The translations under genes and the position numbers were made by a program. From Flavobacteriales bacterium (GTDB lineage: Bacteria; Bacteroidota; Bacteroidia; Flavobacteriales_F; PHOS-HE28): a stretch of DNA of 64,000 nucleotides. The stretch spans positions 1-64,000 of the forward strand of contig JADJLR010000002.1 in NCBI GenBank assembly GCA_016710015.1. Direction: 5' to 3'. The notes beneath the pieces are model-generated. The model did not search any database, was not told where the DNA came from, and saw only the letters and a list, made by a program, of their open reading frames with translations. How positions within the stretch are numbered: position 1 is the first letter of the stretch; every line of letters begins with the position of its first letter. Shown here piece by piece: positions 1 through 8,468 of this stretch.

Positions 1-2
1 TC

Positions 3-377
3 GCTTGCAGAAGGGAGGTCAGCGACTACATCGGCATGGGCGCTGATAGCCTCGTGTTCAATTACGAAGAGGTGCCGAACGGCGGCATCAAGCTCTTCGT
101 GATCACGTTGAACGAGCGTCACAACCAGAGCTTCCTTTTCCACCAGACCTCTGGGAGCGATAAGCTGGATGCACTGAACCACATGCTGGACTACGTGCGG
201 ACATACAAGGAGCGCACGAGCAGCTACACCATCCAATGGAGCGCGCGGGGTGATAGCGATCTGGAGACCTCCTACTTCCGCGCGAAGAACGTGATGGAAG
301 CCTTGGACAAGTTGTTCTACGACCGCGACCCGAACAGCATCATCGTGTTCAGTGTGATGTTGAATCCGATCACTTGA
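3..377 (+). CDS. Hypothetical protein, probably truncated by the window edge
   Basis: The reading frame is open from the first bases of the window to a TGA at 375-377. An ATG at 36 could start a 113-residue protein, with a purine-rich stretch at 11-18 as a somewhat distant ribosome-binding site, but the codons before it read like protein (DYIGMGADS), so the true start may lie outside. The product is soluble-looking, mixed alpha/beta, with no signal peptide, membrane segment or motif I recognise. It is followed at once by a heptamer repeat array. Function unknown. Confidence 0.55.
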   Translation, partial: ACRREVSDYIGMGADSLVFNYEEVPNGGIKLFVITLNERHNQSFLFHQTSGSDKLDALNHMLDYVRTYKERTSSYTIQWSARGDSDLETSYFRAKNVMEALDKLFYDRDPNSIIVFSVMLNPIT

Positions 378-393
378 GGTGTTGAGGAGGGAA

Positions 394-462
394 TGCAGTA
401 TGCAGTGGGCAGTATGCAGTGGGCAGTATGCAGTGGGCAGTATGCAGTGGGCAGTATGCAGC
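394..462 (+). repeat. Degenerate heptamer tandem array, GGCAGT orientation (array 1)
   Basis: About five copies of a 14-base unit (GCAGTATGCAGTGG), itself two related heptamers, run in tandem between the end of the preceding gene and the four-helix-bundle gene. The same kind of heptamer recurs at four other intergenic sites in this window. Here the GGCAGT sense is on the plus strand, opposite to array 2 at 971-1122, so the two arrays bracket the gene at 526-927 in inverted orientation. Confidence 0.85.
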
Positions 463-525
463 GGTTAGTTTTTGAGGAGTGTGGTTCCACGTGTTGTCTT
501 ACTTTGGATCAAAACCATTCTGGCC

Positions 526-927
526 ATGGCGTGTTTTCGAGATCTCATTGTGTATAGGAAGGCATTCGAGCTATCGATGTTGGTCTATCACTTGTCGAAA
601 CGATTTCCAACAGAGGAGCGTTATTCTCTGACGGATCAATGTCGCAGAAGTTCGAGATCCGTGGGCGCTCAGATCGCAGAAGCCTACCGCAGAAGGAAAT
701 ATCCGGCGCACTTCGTGGCCAAATTGACGGATGCCGATGCGGAGAATTGTGAAACGCAAAGCTGGATGGACCAAGCCATGGGTTGCGGGTATCTGACCTC
801 TCAAGACGTTCAGCCCATCGAAGATCTTTCACAAGAGGTCGGCAACTTGCTTGGAAGTATGATGAGGGATCACGAGAAGTGGTGCCTCCCACCTTGGAAA
901 TTTCCAGCGAAAACAAAGATCCAGTAA
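526..927 (+). CDS. Four-helix-bundle protein (23S rRNA intervening-sequence family)
   Basis: This 133-residue protein has the pattern of the four-helix-bundle family first known from ORFs in 23S rRNA intervening sequences of Leptospira (TIGR02436-like): FRDLIVYRKAFEL near the N-terminus, then RYSLTDQCRRSS, a basic helix IAEAYRRR, and a third helix around ADAENCETQSW. The length fits the family. I chose the ATG at 526 because the family begins just before FxDLxVYxKA; an ATG at 472 would add 18 unrelated residues. The family is thought to bind nucleic acid or act as a scaffold; the related Avd protein works with diversity-generating retroelements, but no reverse transcriptase is seen here. The gene stands alone, bracketed by inverted heptamer arrays. 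Confidence 0.8.
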   Translation: MACFRDLIVYRKAFELSMLVYHLSKRFPTEERYSLTDQCRRSSRSVGAQIAEAYRRRKYPAHFVAKLTDADAENCETQSWMDQAMGCGYLTSQDVQPIEDLSQEVGNLLGSMMRDHEKWCLPPWKFPAKTKIQ

Positions 928-970
928 GTAAACAACGCGCGGATCCAACCAAAGTCAGCATCACCCCGAC

Positions 971-1122
971 CTGCTGCCCACTGCTACCCGTTACTGCCAA
1001 CTGCTTACTGCCAACTCTAGCCTGCCCACTGCCACCTGCCACCTGCCACCTGCCCACCCACTACCCACTGCCCACTCCAACCTGCCGACTGCATTCTGCC
1101 CACTCCCACCTGCCAACTGCCC
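971..1122 (-). repeat. Degenerate heptamer tandem array, CTGCC orientation on plus (array 2)
   Basis: Roughly 150 bases of CTGCC-containing heptamers (variants CTGCCAA, CTGCCAC, CTGCCCA) fill the gap between the four-helix-bundle gene and the thioesterase gene. The array runs right up to the thioesterase start codon, leaving no normal leader. Its sense is opposite to array 1. The copies are degenerate, so the array is not a simple recent slippage product. Confidence 0.85.
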
Positions 1123-1123
1123 C

Positions 1124-1537
1124 ATGTCCCCCATCAACGTCCCCATCCAGATCCGCTTTGCCGATGTGGACATGGCCGGCCATGTGCATAACGCTGTGCA
1201 TCTGCATTGGTTCGAGACCGCACGCATGGCGCTGCAGGAACGATTCATACCAGCGGAGCACGACTGGCGTGAACAAGGGTTGATCCTTGCACGGAACGAA
1301 GTGGATTACCGCATGCCCATCCGTTTGAACGACCGCATCGAGGTCCACGCCCGTTGCGGAACGATCGGCAACAAAAGCTTCGACATCCTCTATTCCATCC
1401 ATCGCATGGGCGGTGATGTGCCTGGCATCTGTGCCGAGGGCCGCAGCGTATTGGTATGCTTCAACTACATCCAGAACAGATCCGTCCCTTTGCCCGGTCC
1501 GTGGCGGCTGGCCTTGGAACAACTCATCAACGAATGA
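1124..1537 (+). CDS. Acyl-CoA thioesterase, 4HBT hotdog fold (YbgC/FadM type)
   Basis: The 137-residue protein is a single hotdog domain. The N-terminal motif RFADVDMAGHVHNAVHLHWF matches the family signature, with Asp17 at the usual catalytic position followed by the conserved GHVHN and an aromatic/Glu pair (WFETAR). Members hydrolyse short or medium acyl-CoA, or sometimes acyl-ACP, in the cytoplasm; the physiological substrate cannot be read from sequence. The stop overlaps the start of the downstream DUF4197 gene (ATGA at 1534-1537), indicating translational coupling. Oddly, the heptamer array reaches to within a few bases of the start codon, so any ribosome-binding site would lie inside the repeat. 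Confidence 0.85.
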   Translation: MSPINVPIQIRFADVDMAGHVHNAVHLHWFETARMALQERFIPAEHDWREQGLILARNEVDYRMPIRLNDRIEVHARCGTIGNKSFDILYSIHRMGGDVPGICAEGRSVLVCFNYIQNRSVPLPGPWRLALEQLINE

Positions 1538-2150
1538 AGAACGTCGCACTCGCTTTGGTCCTCGCCACACTGTTCTCCTGCTCGCCACAAGAGATCCAGA
1601 GCGTACTCGGATCCTTGCCCTCCACCACCGCGCTGAGCAACGATGAAGTGATCTCCGGATTGAAGGAGGCCTTGCGTCTGAGTGCCGAACGAAGCGTACA
1701 AACAGCCAGTGTTGCGGATGGCTTTTGGAATGATGCACGGATCAAGATCCCCTTCCCTGCTGAAGCCATCAAAGTGAAGAACACCTTGACCGACATCGGA
1801 CTGAACAAGCCCGTGGAGGACTTCGAACACACCTTGAACAAGGCGGCAGAACAAGCGGCCAAGGAAGCCGTTCCGGTCTTCGTGGATGCCATTACCAGCA
1901 TGACCATCCAAGATGGATTCGAGCTGCTGAAGGGTGGTGACAATGCCGCAACGAACTTCCTGCGGAACAAGACCAGCGAGGCCCTGCGCATGAAGTTCGC
2001 CCCGGTGGTGGAAAGGACCTGAACGCGTATGTGACCACCAAAGCCATGGACGGGCTCTTCCTCTTGCTCGCAGACGAGGAGAAGAAGATCCGACAGGACC
2101 CTGCGGCACGCGCCACGGCCCTGCTTCAAAAGGTCTTTGCCCAACAATAA
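1534..2150 (+). pseudogene. DUF4197 lipoprotein gene with a single frameshift
   Basis: The frame starts with a lipoprotein signal (lipobox LFSC, Cys about residue 16) and continues as a DUF4197 protein to a TGA at 2020-2022. The family's conserved C-terminal part follows in another frame: from about 2018 the bases encode LNAYVTTKAMDGLFLLLA and then EEKKIRQDPAAR, ending at the TAA at 2148-2150. Restoring one A in the short A run at 2012-2014 would rejoin the two parts as VVEKDLNAYVTT. This may be a true disabling mutation or a homopolymer sequencing error; the intact downstream codons favour a recent event or an error. The function of DUF4197 is unknown; it is probably a periplasmic lipoprotein. 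Confidence 0.8.
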
Positions 2151-2234
2151 CATCACCGACGAATGGGTCGGGAGCTAGGGACCAGAAGCCCGCAGCTCGT
2201 GGCCACATTCGCATTCTATCATTCCTTTGCAACC

Positions 2235-3134
2235 ATGCACGCCATCACACTCACACCGCCCGGCACCATCATCGCACCCAGCGAGCTGATCCTGAATCCG
2301 GACGGTTCCGTGTACCACATCGCCTTGCGGCCTGAACAGTTGGGCGACCTCGTGTTGGTGGTGGGCGATCAGAACCGAGTTGAATTGATCAGCCGTCACT
2401 TCTCCAAGATCGAACACAAGGTGCAGAACCGGGAATTCGTCGCGCATACCGGTGAGTACAGCGGCACGCACATCACCGTTTTGAGCACCGGCATCGGTAC
2501 GGACAACATCGACATCGTGGTGAACGAGTTGGATGCGTTGGTCAACATCGATCTGGAAGCACGCACGCCGAAAACCAAGTCCACCTCGTTGCGGATCATC
2601 CGACTGGGAACCTGTGGCGCTTTGCAAGAGGACATCCCCGTGGATTCCCGTATCGTAAGTGCCTTTGGCGTTGGCTTGGACAACGTGTTGCACTACTACG
2701 CCTACGAGAACACCGATGCCGAGGATCGACTCTTGAATGAATTCCTGGCCCAGACCGAATGGCCGGACAACCTGCCCGTGCCGTACGTAGCGGCCGGTGA
2801 TGCCGAGCTCGTCGCCCGATTGGGGCATGAGAACGTGGTGGGCATCACCCTTACTTCCGGTGGCTTCTATGCGCCGCAGGGTCGGCAATTGCGCGGAGTG
2901 CCTTCCGTGGACGGACTCAACGAACGCTTCACCGCCTTCGCACACGAAGGACTGCGCGCCACCAACTTCGAAATGGAGACCAGCGCGCTATTCGGCCTGG
3001 GTGGCATGCTCGGCCACCGCGTCTGCACCGTGTGTACCGTGGTCGCTAATCGCTTGCGCAAGGAATACAGCAAGGACCACCATGCGGCGATCGATCGCAT
3101 GATCGAAGAAGTGCTGGAGCGGGCAACGGCGTAA
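2235..3134 (+). CDS. Nucleoside phosphorylase (uridine phosphorylase-like)
   Basis: About 299 residues of the PNP/UDP phosphorylase fold. Near the N-terminus VLVVGDQNRVELIS matches the phosphate-binding loop region; STGIGTDN and IRLGTCGAL are the next phosphate and base-site loops; the TNFEMETSALFGL segment near residue 240 contains the conserved Met-Glu that binds ribose. Such enzymes cleave a nucleoside with phosphate to base plus ribose-1-phosphate in salvage pathways. Bacteroidota homologues are close to uridine phosphorylase, but the substrate cannot be fixed here. The start at 2235 (MHAITL) is preferred over 2163 because the extra residues are not family-like. Confidence 0.85.
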   Translation: MHAITLTPPGTIIAPSELILNPDGSVYHIALRPEQLGDLVLVVGDQNRVELISRHFSKIEHKVQNREFVAHTGEYSGTHITVLSTGIGTDNIDIVVNELDALVNIDLEARTPKTKSTSLRIIRLGTCGALQEDIPVDSRIVSAFGVGLDNVLHYYAYENTDAEDRLLNEFLAQTEWPDNLPVPYVAAGDAELVARLGHENVVGITLTSGGFYAPQGRQLRGVPSVDGLNERFTAFAHEGLRATNFEMETSALFGLGGMLGHRVCTVCTVVANRLRKEYSKDHHAAIDRMIEEVLERATA

Positions 3135-3156
3135 TACCCTGCGCAAGGTTTACACA

Positions 3157-3180
3157 GGTCGCTGTTCAAAGACAGCGACC
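3157..3180 (+). terminator. Hairpin after the nucleoside phosphorylase gene
   Basis: A perfect 9-bp stem (GGTCGCTGT with ACAGCGACC) and a 6-base loop sit 23 bases after the stop codon. There is no clear T-run on either side, so this is at best a weak intrinsic terminator or an RNA-stabilising hairpin. Confidence 0.35.
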
Positions 3181-3288
3181 GCGAACCATCAACCCGCTCC
3201 GGTTGAAACATGGTGTGCCCCACCCCGCGACCAGGGGTAGGCCTCGGATAGATTCGCCGAACCGCCGTGAAGAAGGATGGTAACGCCC

Positions 3289-4182
3289 ATGAGTGAAACT
3301 GAGATCCGTGCCCTGATCACCTTGATCGACGACCCAGACGAAGGCGTGTATGCCGAAGTGCGCGGTCGCATCGTTGAATTGGGCGATCACGTTGTACCCG
3401 TATTGGAACGCGCGTGGGAATTCGATGACCTCGGGGACCTTTTCCGGGACCGCATCGAGGACATCCTGCATACCATCCACTTGGCCGCCGTGAACGATCG
3501 CCTCAAAGCGTGGAAAGCGACCGGTGGTGAGGACCTGCTGGAAGGTGCCCTCATCATCAGCAGGTACCGCTATCCGGATATGGATGAGCAGAAGGTGAAG
3601 GCCCGGCTCGCTTCCATCCGACAGGACATCTGGTTGGAATTGAACGACCACCTCACGGCCTTCGAGAAGGTGCGCGTGTTCAACCACATCTTCTTCCAGA
3701 TCCACGGTTTCAAGGGGAACAAGCGCAACTACCACGCGCCGCAGAACTCCTACATCAACGAAGTGCTGGATAGCCGCAAGGGGAATCCCCTATCGCTGGC
3801 CATCATCTACCAAGTACTCGCCGAGGACCTCCACCTCCCCTTGCGCGGTGTCAATCTGCCGAACCATTTCGTGCTCGCGTACTTGGATGAGGACAGCATC
3901 GGCGGCGCGGACAGTGGACAGGAAGGCGAAGAGAATGTGCTCTTCTACGTGAACGCATTCAGCCAAGGCGACATCCTCGGTCGAAACGAGATCAACGAAT
4001 TCCTGGACAAGCTGAAGGTGGAGCACAAGCCCTCGTTCTACACCCCGTGTACCAACATGGACATCATTCGCCGCCAGTTGAACAACCTGGCCAACAGCTA
4101 CAAGAAGCTGGACGATCCGGAGCGTTGCGCCGATCCAGAGAAACTCCGCGACCTGCTGGGGCCTTCGGATATGGAGGTGTGA
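3289..4182 (+). CDS. SirB1-family transglutaminase-like protein
   Basis: About 297 residues. The N-terminal 100 or so are helical and repeat-like; the central part has the SirB1/UPF0162 core, RNYHAPQNSYINEVLDSRKG followed by NPLSLAIIYQVLAE and LPNHFVLAY, the region that in transglutaminase-like proteins holds the catalytic dyad positions; the classical nucleophilic Cys is absent, as is usual in this family. The C-terminal part resembles the helical tail of SirB1 proteins (RRQLNNLANSY). The role is not established; it is cytoplasmic. I prefer the ATG at 3289 over 3277 because the AAGGA purine stretch is then correctly spaced. Confidence 0.8.
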   Translation: MSETEIRALITLIDDPDEGVYAEVRGRIVELGDHVVPVLERAWEFDDLGDLFRDRIEDILHTIHLAAVNDRLKAWKATGGEDLLEGALIISRYRYPDMDEQKVKARLASIRQDIWLELNDHLTAFEKVRVFNHIFFQIHGFKGNKRNYHAPQNSYINEVLDSRKGNPLSLAIIYQVLAEDLHLPLRGVNLPNHFVLAYLDEDSIGGADSGQEGEENVLFYVNAFSQGDILGRNEINEFLDKLKVEHKPSFYTPCTNMDIIRRQLNNLANSYKKLDDPERCADPEKLRDLLGPSDMEV

Positions 4183-4243
4183 ACAGAATGTGAAAAGCCC
4201 AAGCACATGGCCGGGACTTTCGCTTCATTCCTTCGTTCACCCC

Positions 4244-5947
4244 TCACTCCAACACCACCTTCCCCGCGCGGAGCGGCGTACCCTGGCCATCCAGAGCGTG
4301 CAGGATGTACACCCCGGTGGACCATCCCGAAGTAGGGACCGTGCGGCTTGCGTTCAAAGCAGAACGTTGCACCAGTGCACCGTGAACGTCGTACACGGTC
4401 ACCGCATACGCAGCTGGGTCGTTCAGGTGAATGGGGCTGCCTTGCGCCACGAATGAGTTCAGCACCAAGGGTGTTCGTTCCGTGTTGTCGCGTTCTTCCA
4501 TCCCGATGTTCACACCGAGGATCTCCGACGCGAATGCGCAGATCCCGTCCAAAGGCTCTGGATCCAGGTTGGTCATGGTCAACGTGCTCGGTGCAATGCT
4601 GTAATAGGCGGAAACGTCGATGGCGCCAGCATTCAGCAGGTCCTCCTGTGCAACGATCTCCAAGGGAATGGCGACGTGGGTCAGGACGGTATCGTTCATC
4701 AAGCATGCCGAGAGCTCATCCGTATCGATGGACGCGAGTGTTTCGTGCCGGGTGGTATAGGCCAGGTCCACATGTTCGTGGTTCAGCCGCCCACTCAACG
4801 CTAATCGGCCACCCGACACATCAAGACCCAATGGCTCCACGAACACATTGTTCGGTAGGATCACTTGATCGGTCCGTTCAAGGTGCTGCGCAGGGTTGCC
4901 CAAGGTATCCGACACGATGACTCCCTCTCCACCGTTCCATCGCCGACCCTGCGCATCAACGCGAAAGAAGTCAGCATTCACGTATGTGGTCGGAGTACGG
5001 TAGAGATCACCACGGTCCAAGGTCCCGTCCTCCGCACTGCGCAACACGATCTGATAGTTCCCGACCGAGGTGGACATTACACCCAACGCATGCACCTTTC
5101 CACCGGCATCCACGGCGATATCACGGTATGCGATGTACGAAATGGTCCCGTCGTACACGTGATGCTTCGCCCAGAGCAGATCACCGTTCGCATCCAACGC
5201 GAAAAGTCTGAGGTGTTCCAACGGGCCATCACCAGCTTCCATGTAAAAGACCGTTCCAGAATTCGAAACTGCCAATCGCCCCCTACCCTGAACGTCGTGT
5301 ACAAAGGCCGGACTCGGACCGGTCGGGTCGGCTGAGGCATGCCCAACACATCGGCTCCAACCAACGGCCCCATTCGCATCGATCATCACCACATCGGTCC
5401 ATTTGAAAATGCCATGGATCGTGCTGGACAGGACCAATCCATCGTCGGGTGTTCGCTCCAGATCAATGCCATGCTGACTTTCACCTATTTGATCCCAGAT
5501 CATGTAGGATTTCTTCAATCGTCGAGAACTCAGCACTTCCCCGTCCCCATCCACATGAACGATGTGATAGTACCGATCATGGTCGTACATCATGGGGTCT
5601 CCGGTGGGTGTATTCGTGGAATACGCGTGGCACGCGAAATAGAACCCCTCCGCACCATCACTTACCATCCTGGAGGACCACCCATCTCCATAGCCCCAAG
5701 TGGTCTGCGGACCCGCCTCCAAGAACTTGGTCCACAACAAACCGCCATCGCCATCATACTTGTGGAAGATCAAGCGGCCATCGGACACGTGATAGGTCAC
5801 TGTGGATCCATCCGTTAGGATCACCGGGGTCGGAGTGATCAGTGGGCCGGCCAGTGGCACATCATGCACCACTTGGAATTGTGCACACGCAGTGCATGCT
5901 GAAAAACCGATGACCGCAAAAGAAACAAGATATCGTTCAAGGTTCAT
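4244..5947 (-). CDS. Secreted T9SS cargo protein, beta-propeller-like body
   Basis: The 567-residue protein begins with a signal peptide (hydrophobic VSFAVIGFSACTACA, cleavage near AQF). The body has repeated short strands such as DGDGGLLWTKFLEAGP and LDANGDLLWAKHH, typical of beta-propeller proteins that log measured values. The C-terminus (YDVHGALVQRSALN, then GWSTGVYILHALD and GKVVLE) is a type A T9SS sorting domain, so the protein is predicted to be exported to the surface. No catalytic motif is visible. It converges with the SirB1 gene and is the first of four T9SS cargo genes in a row. Confidence 0.8.
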   Translation of the reverse strand: MNLERYLVSFAVIGFSACTACAQFQVVHDVPLAGPLITPTPVILTDGSTVTYHVSDGRLIFHKYDGDGGLLWTKFLEAGPQTTWGYGDGWSSRMVSDGAEGFYFACHAYSTNTPTGDPMMYDHDRYYHIVHVDGDGEVLSSRRLKKSYMIWDQIGESQHGIDLERTPDDGLVLSSTIHGIFKWTDVVMIDANGAVGWSRCVGHASADPTGPSPAFVHDVQGRGRLAVSNSGTVFYMEAGDGPLEHLRLFALDANGDLLWAKHHVYDGTISYIAYRDIAVDAGGKVHALGVMSTSVGNYQIVLRSAEDGTLDRGDLYRTPTTYVNADFFRVDAQGRRWNGGEGVIVSDTLGNPAQHLERTDQVILPNNVFVEPLGLDVSGGRLALSGRLNHEHVDLAYTTRHETLASIDTDELSACLMNDTVLTHVAIPLEIVAQEDLLNAGAIDVSAYYSIAPSTLTMTNLDPEPLDGICAFASEILGVNIGMEERDNTERTPLVLNSFVAQGSPIHLNDPAAYAVTVYDVHGALVQRSALNASRTVPTSGWSTGVYILHALDGQGTPLRAGKVVLE

Positions 5948-6380
5948 CGTAGGGGAAGTTGGAAGAGTATGACGGTAAGACGGAGATCATCCATTGGCGT
6001 TGCTTGCATGACGGATCGCTTATTCATACCCGAATCACCAACTGGTGGCAACGGAGAGGGCTTCCTATACCCCGCTCGTGGGAGTGCCCGGTGCGCTTCT
6101 GTGGCCTTCGCGCTGGCGAGATCGCTTGCCGGGCTGGCTCCAGTCGGCTTTCACTTTGGGGTCGCCGCTGTAGATGGACACTTCGGTACCCCAAGCGCGC
6201 CTTACGCTACGGAAACGCAGTTCCACTTTACCGTTCCGGTAGGAGAGTATCAGAGCATCATCAGGGATCGTTCGGGTCGTATTCGAAGCAAACACTTGCT
6301 CAAATTGTAAGCTTCACTCCTGCAAGGGATTCCCAGCTTTTAGCCCTTTGCAGGCTATCCGCCTCGGAGACCCTACTCCC
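5948..6380. other. Intergenic stretch without a supported gene
   Basis: Short open frames exist on both strands, but none has a family motif, signal peptide or plausible start region, and they overlap one another. The stretch separates two minus-strand T9SS genes and probably holds the promoter for the gene ending at 4244. An imperfect hairpin (CTGCAAGGG with CCCTTTGCAG, about 6322-6355) is the only structure I see. Confidence 0.4.
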
Positions 6381-8405
6381 CTATTCCTTCACTAGTGGCT
6401 GCACGTGCACCACGCTTCCATCGGTGGCTGCTACCCGCGCCAGGTACAGACCTGTAGGCAGCGCGCTGATGTCCATGTCGCGCAGCGATCGTTCCAGCGC
6501 CAAGCTGCCATCCGCAGCGTAGAGTTGCAGCCTGCCGTTGGCGGGGGGATCGGCCAGGAAGAGGGGGCCGGTGCTGGGATTGGGGTAGAGCCGACCTTGG
6601 CGTTCGGCCACCTGTTCCCAAAGCCCGGTCACGCTGAAGTCCAAGGTATACAGCCCGTATGTCCGCAGGTTGGCAAAGAGTCCTTGGCCTTGCACGTAGG
6701 TCACTTCTTCCACCTGCACCCCGGGGAGGCCGGCAACGATGTTCGTCCAAGTGCTGCCGTTGTCATCGGAGAAGTAGACCCCACCTTCCAACACAGAGCT
6801 GGACGACGCGTACACCTCGTTGCCATTGACAGCGATGTTATTGAAGTCATCCTCGGTGGCCAAGGACCAGTTGTCGCCGTTGTCGGTGGACTTGAACAGG
6901 CCGTCGGAATAGGTGATGGCGAAGAGCGCAGCATCGCCCACGATGAATTCGGTGATGTCGGTATCCGCCAGGCCGGTATTGATGATGGCCCAGGTCCCAC
7001 CAAGGTCGGCACTGCGGTAAAGGTTGTATCCATCTGCGGTAAAAAGGTCACCTTGGGCGTTGCTGCGGATGAAGGCCATGGTGACATCCTCCAGGCCGCT
7101 GTTGGCAGCGTTCCAGTTCTGGCCCTGGTTGTCCGAGTAGCGAATACCGAACTCGTCCGTGGCCACGATCACCCGTCCGTCCGATCCGACCAGGATGTCG
7201 GTGACGTACATCTCGTTGTCCGGGAAGCCCTGGGAAATGAGGGTCCAGTGTACTCCATCCACGGAGCGGTATAGCATTTCGCCTCCGGCATAGAGGTCGC
7301 CGTTGGGTGCTTTGGCCAGCGCGAGGATGTCCGGGTCATCCATGCCTCGCAGCGATTGTTGCCAAGTGATCCCACCATCCACGCTGATGAACACACCGCC
7401 GCTGGTGCAGGCGTAGAGCACGCCATCAATGGCCACGAAGCGTTCGATATAGATGGCATTGAGCCCTTGGTTCTTCGTGGTCCACGTGCTACCGTCATGC
7501 TTTTGTACCCCGGCGGCCTGGGTGCCCACGAAGAGTTCGTCGTCGGCATCCACGAACAGTTTCCGCACCCGCGGGTCGATCAGGTCGGTGGTGATATCGG
7601 TCCAGCTCATACCGCCATCGGTGGATCGCAGCACGCCTTCGTCCAAGGGCGTTGCGAACACGGTACCGGCGGCGTTCACCACCAGGTCCAAGCTGCCGTT
7701 GGTTCCCGGCAAGGCAGGTAGCAGGGTCCAGTTGGCTCCGTTGTCCGTGGACCGGTACAGGCCGGTAAAGATCGTTCCGGCGTAGATGTCATCATCCCCT
7801 TGGAACGCGAAGGAGCGCACGTTGCCGGCGGCGACGAAGAGTTCCACCCAAGTATCGCCGTTGTCACTGGATCGATGGATCTTGGCGTTGTGGCTCGCAG
7901 CGTAGAGTTCGCCATCCGGGCTGATCTCCAAGGTGCCGTAGCTGTTGCCGACCCCGTTGATGGTCAGTTGGGTCCAGGTATCACCCTCATCCGTGGAACG
8001 CCACACCGAGTTGTTGGTGTTCAGGAAGATCCATCCGGCATCGTTCACGACGATCTTGTTCATGGAGGTCCAGTCCATGGCCGGCAGGGTTTCCCAGCTC
8101 TGGCCTTCATCATAGGAACGCCTGAGGTACGGGGCAACGTAGCTGAAGTAGGTCCCTGACGGCGTGGCCTTGACATCGCCCACGGGCAAGTCGGAATACG
8201 CACCGGAGATGTTCTGCCAATTCTCCCCGTTGTCGGTGGAACGGAACAGGCCGCGGCCGGTGGCACAGAGCAGCGATCCGTCGTTGGTCCGATCCATCTC
8301 GATCACGTTGCCACCGAACGGGTCGTTGGCCCGGTACCAGGTCTGTGCCTCGCAAACCGTGGTTGTAGTGCCGAGCAGGAACAAGGAGAGCAAGAACTGT
8401 TTCAT
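6381..8405 (-). CDS. Secreted T9SS protein with sialidase/Ycf48-type propeller repeats
   Basis: About 674 residues. It has a signal peptide (QFLLSLFLLGTTTTVCEAQ) and then some ten repeats around an Asp-box pattern such as STDNGENW, SSDNGDTW, STDNGANW and STDGGMSW, which form blades of a BNR/Ycf48/VPS10-like beta-propeller. The end (RLYPNPSTGPLFLADPP to VHVQPLVKE) is a T9SS type A sorting domain. The start at 8405 places the signal peptide at the N-terminus; 8435 would add ten polar residues. The C-terminal domain is strongly similar to that of the neighbouring gene at 8469-9920, suggesting duplication of the sorting domain. Ligand unknown; no sialidase catalytic residues can be assigned. Confidence 0.85.
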   Translation of the reverse strand: MKQFLLSLFLLGTTTTVCEAQTWYRANDPFGGNVIEMDRTNDGSLLCATGRGLFRSTDNGENWQNISGAYSDLPVGDVKATPSGTYFSYVAPYLRRSYDEGQSWETLPAMDWTSMNKIVVNDAGWIFLNTNNSVWRSTDEGDTWTQLTINGVGNSYGTLEISPDGELYAASHNAKIHRSSDNGDTWVELFVAAGNVRSFAFQGDDDIYAGTIFTGLYRSTDNGANWTLLPALPGTNGSLDLVVNAAGTVFATPLDEGVLRSTDGGMSWTDITTDLIDPRVRKLFVDADDELFVGTQAAGVQKHDGSTWTTKNQGLNAIYIERFVAIDGVLYACTSGGVFISVDGGITWQQSLRGMDDPDILALAKAPNGDLYAGGEMLYRSVDGVHWTLISQGFPDNEMYVTDILVGSDGRVIVATDEFGIRYSDNQGQNWNAANSGLEDVTMAFIRSNAQGDLFTADGYNLYRSADLGGTWAIINTGLADTDITEFIVGDAALFAITYSDGLFKSTDNGDNWSLATEDDFNNIAVNGNEVYASSSSVLEGGVYFSDDNGSTWTNIVAGLPGVQVEEVTYVQGQGLFANLRTYGLYTLDFSVTGLWEQVAERQGRLYPNPSTGPLFLADPPANGRLQLYAADGSLALERSLRDMDISALPTGLYLARVAATDGSVVHVQPLVKE

Positions 8406-8468
8406 TATTGGTCGTGTGTTTGAATTTTTGATCACAAAGGGTCCAAAATGTCTTGGAGGATCGCACCC

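Noticed and set aside
971..1122. Direct repeats that might suggest a CRISPR array
   Set aside because: The unit is seven bases with no spacers of constant length, and no cas gene is present.
5959..6522. Plus-strand frames in the gap between T9SS genes
   Set aside because: No motif, no start context, and they run into the antisense of the gene at 6381-8405.
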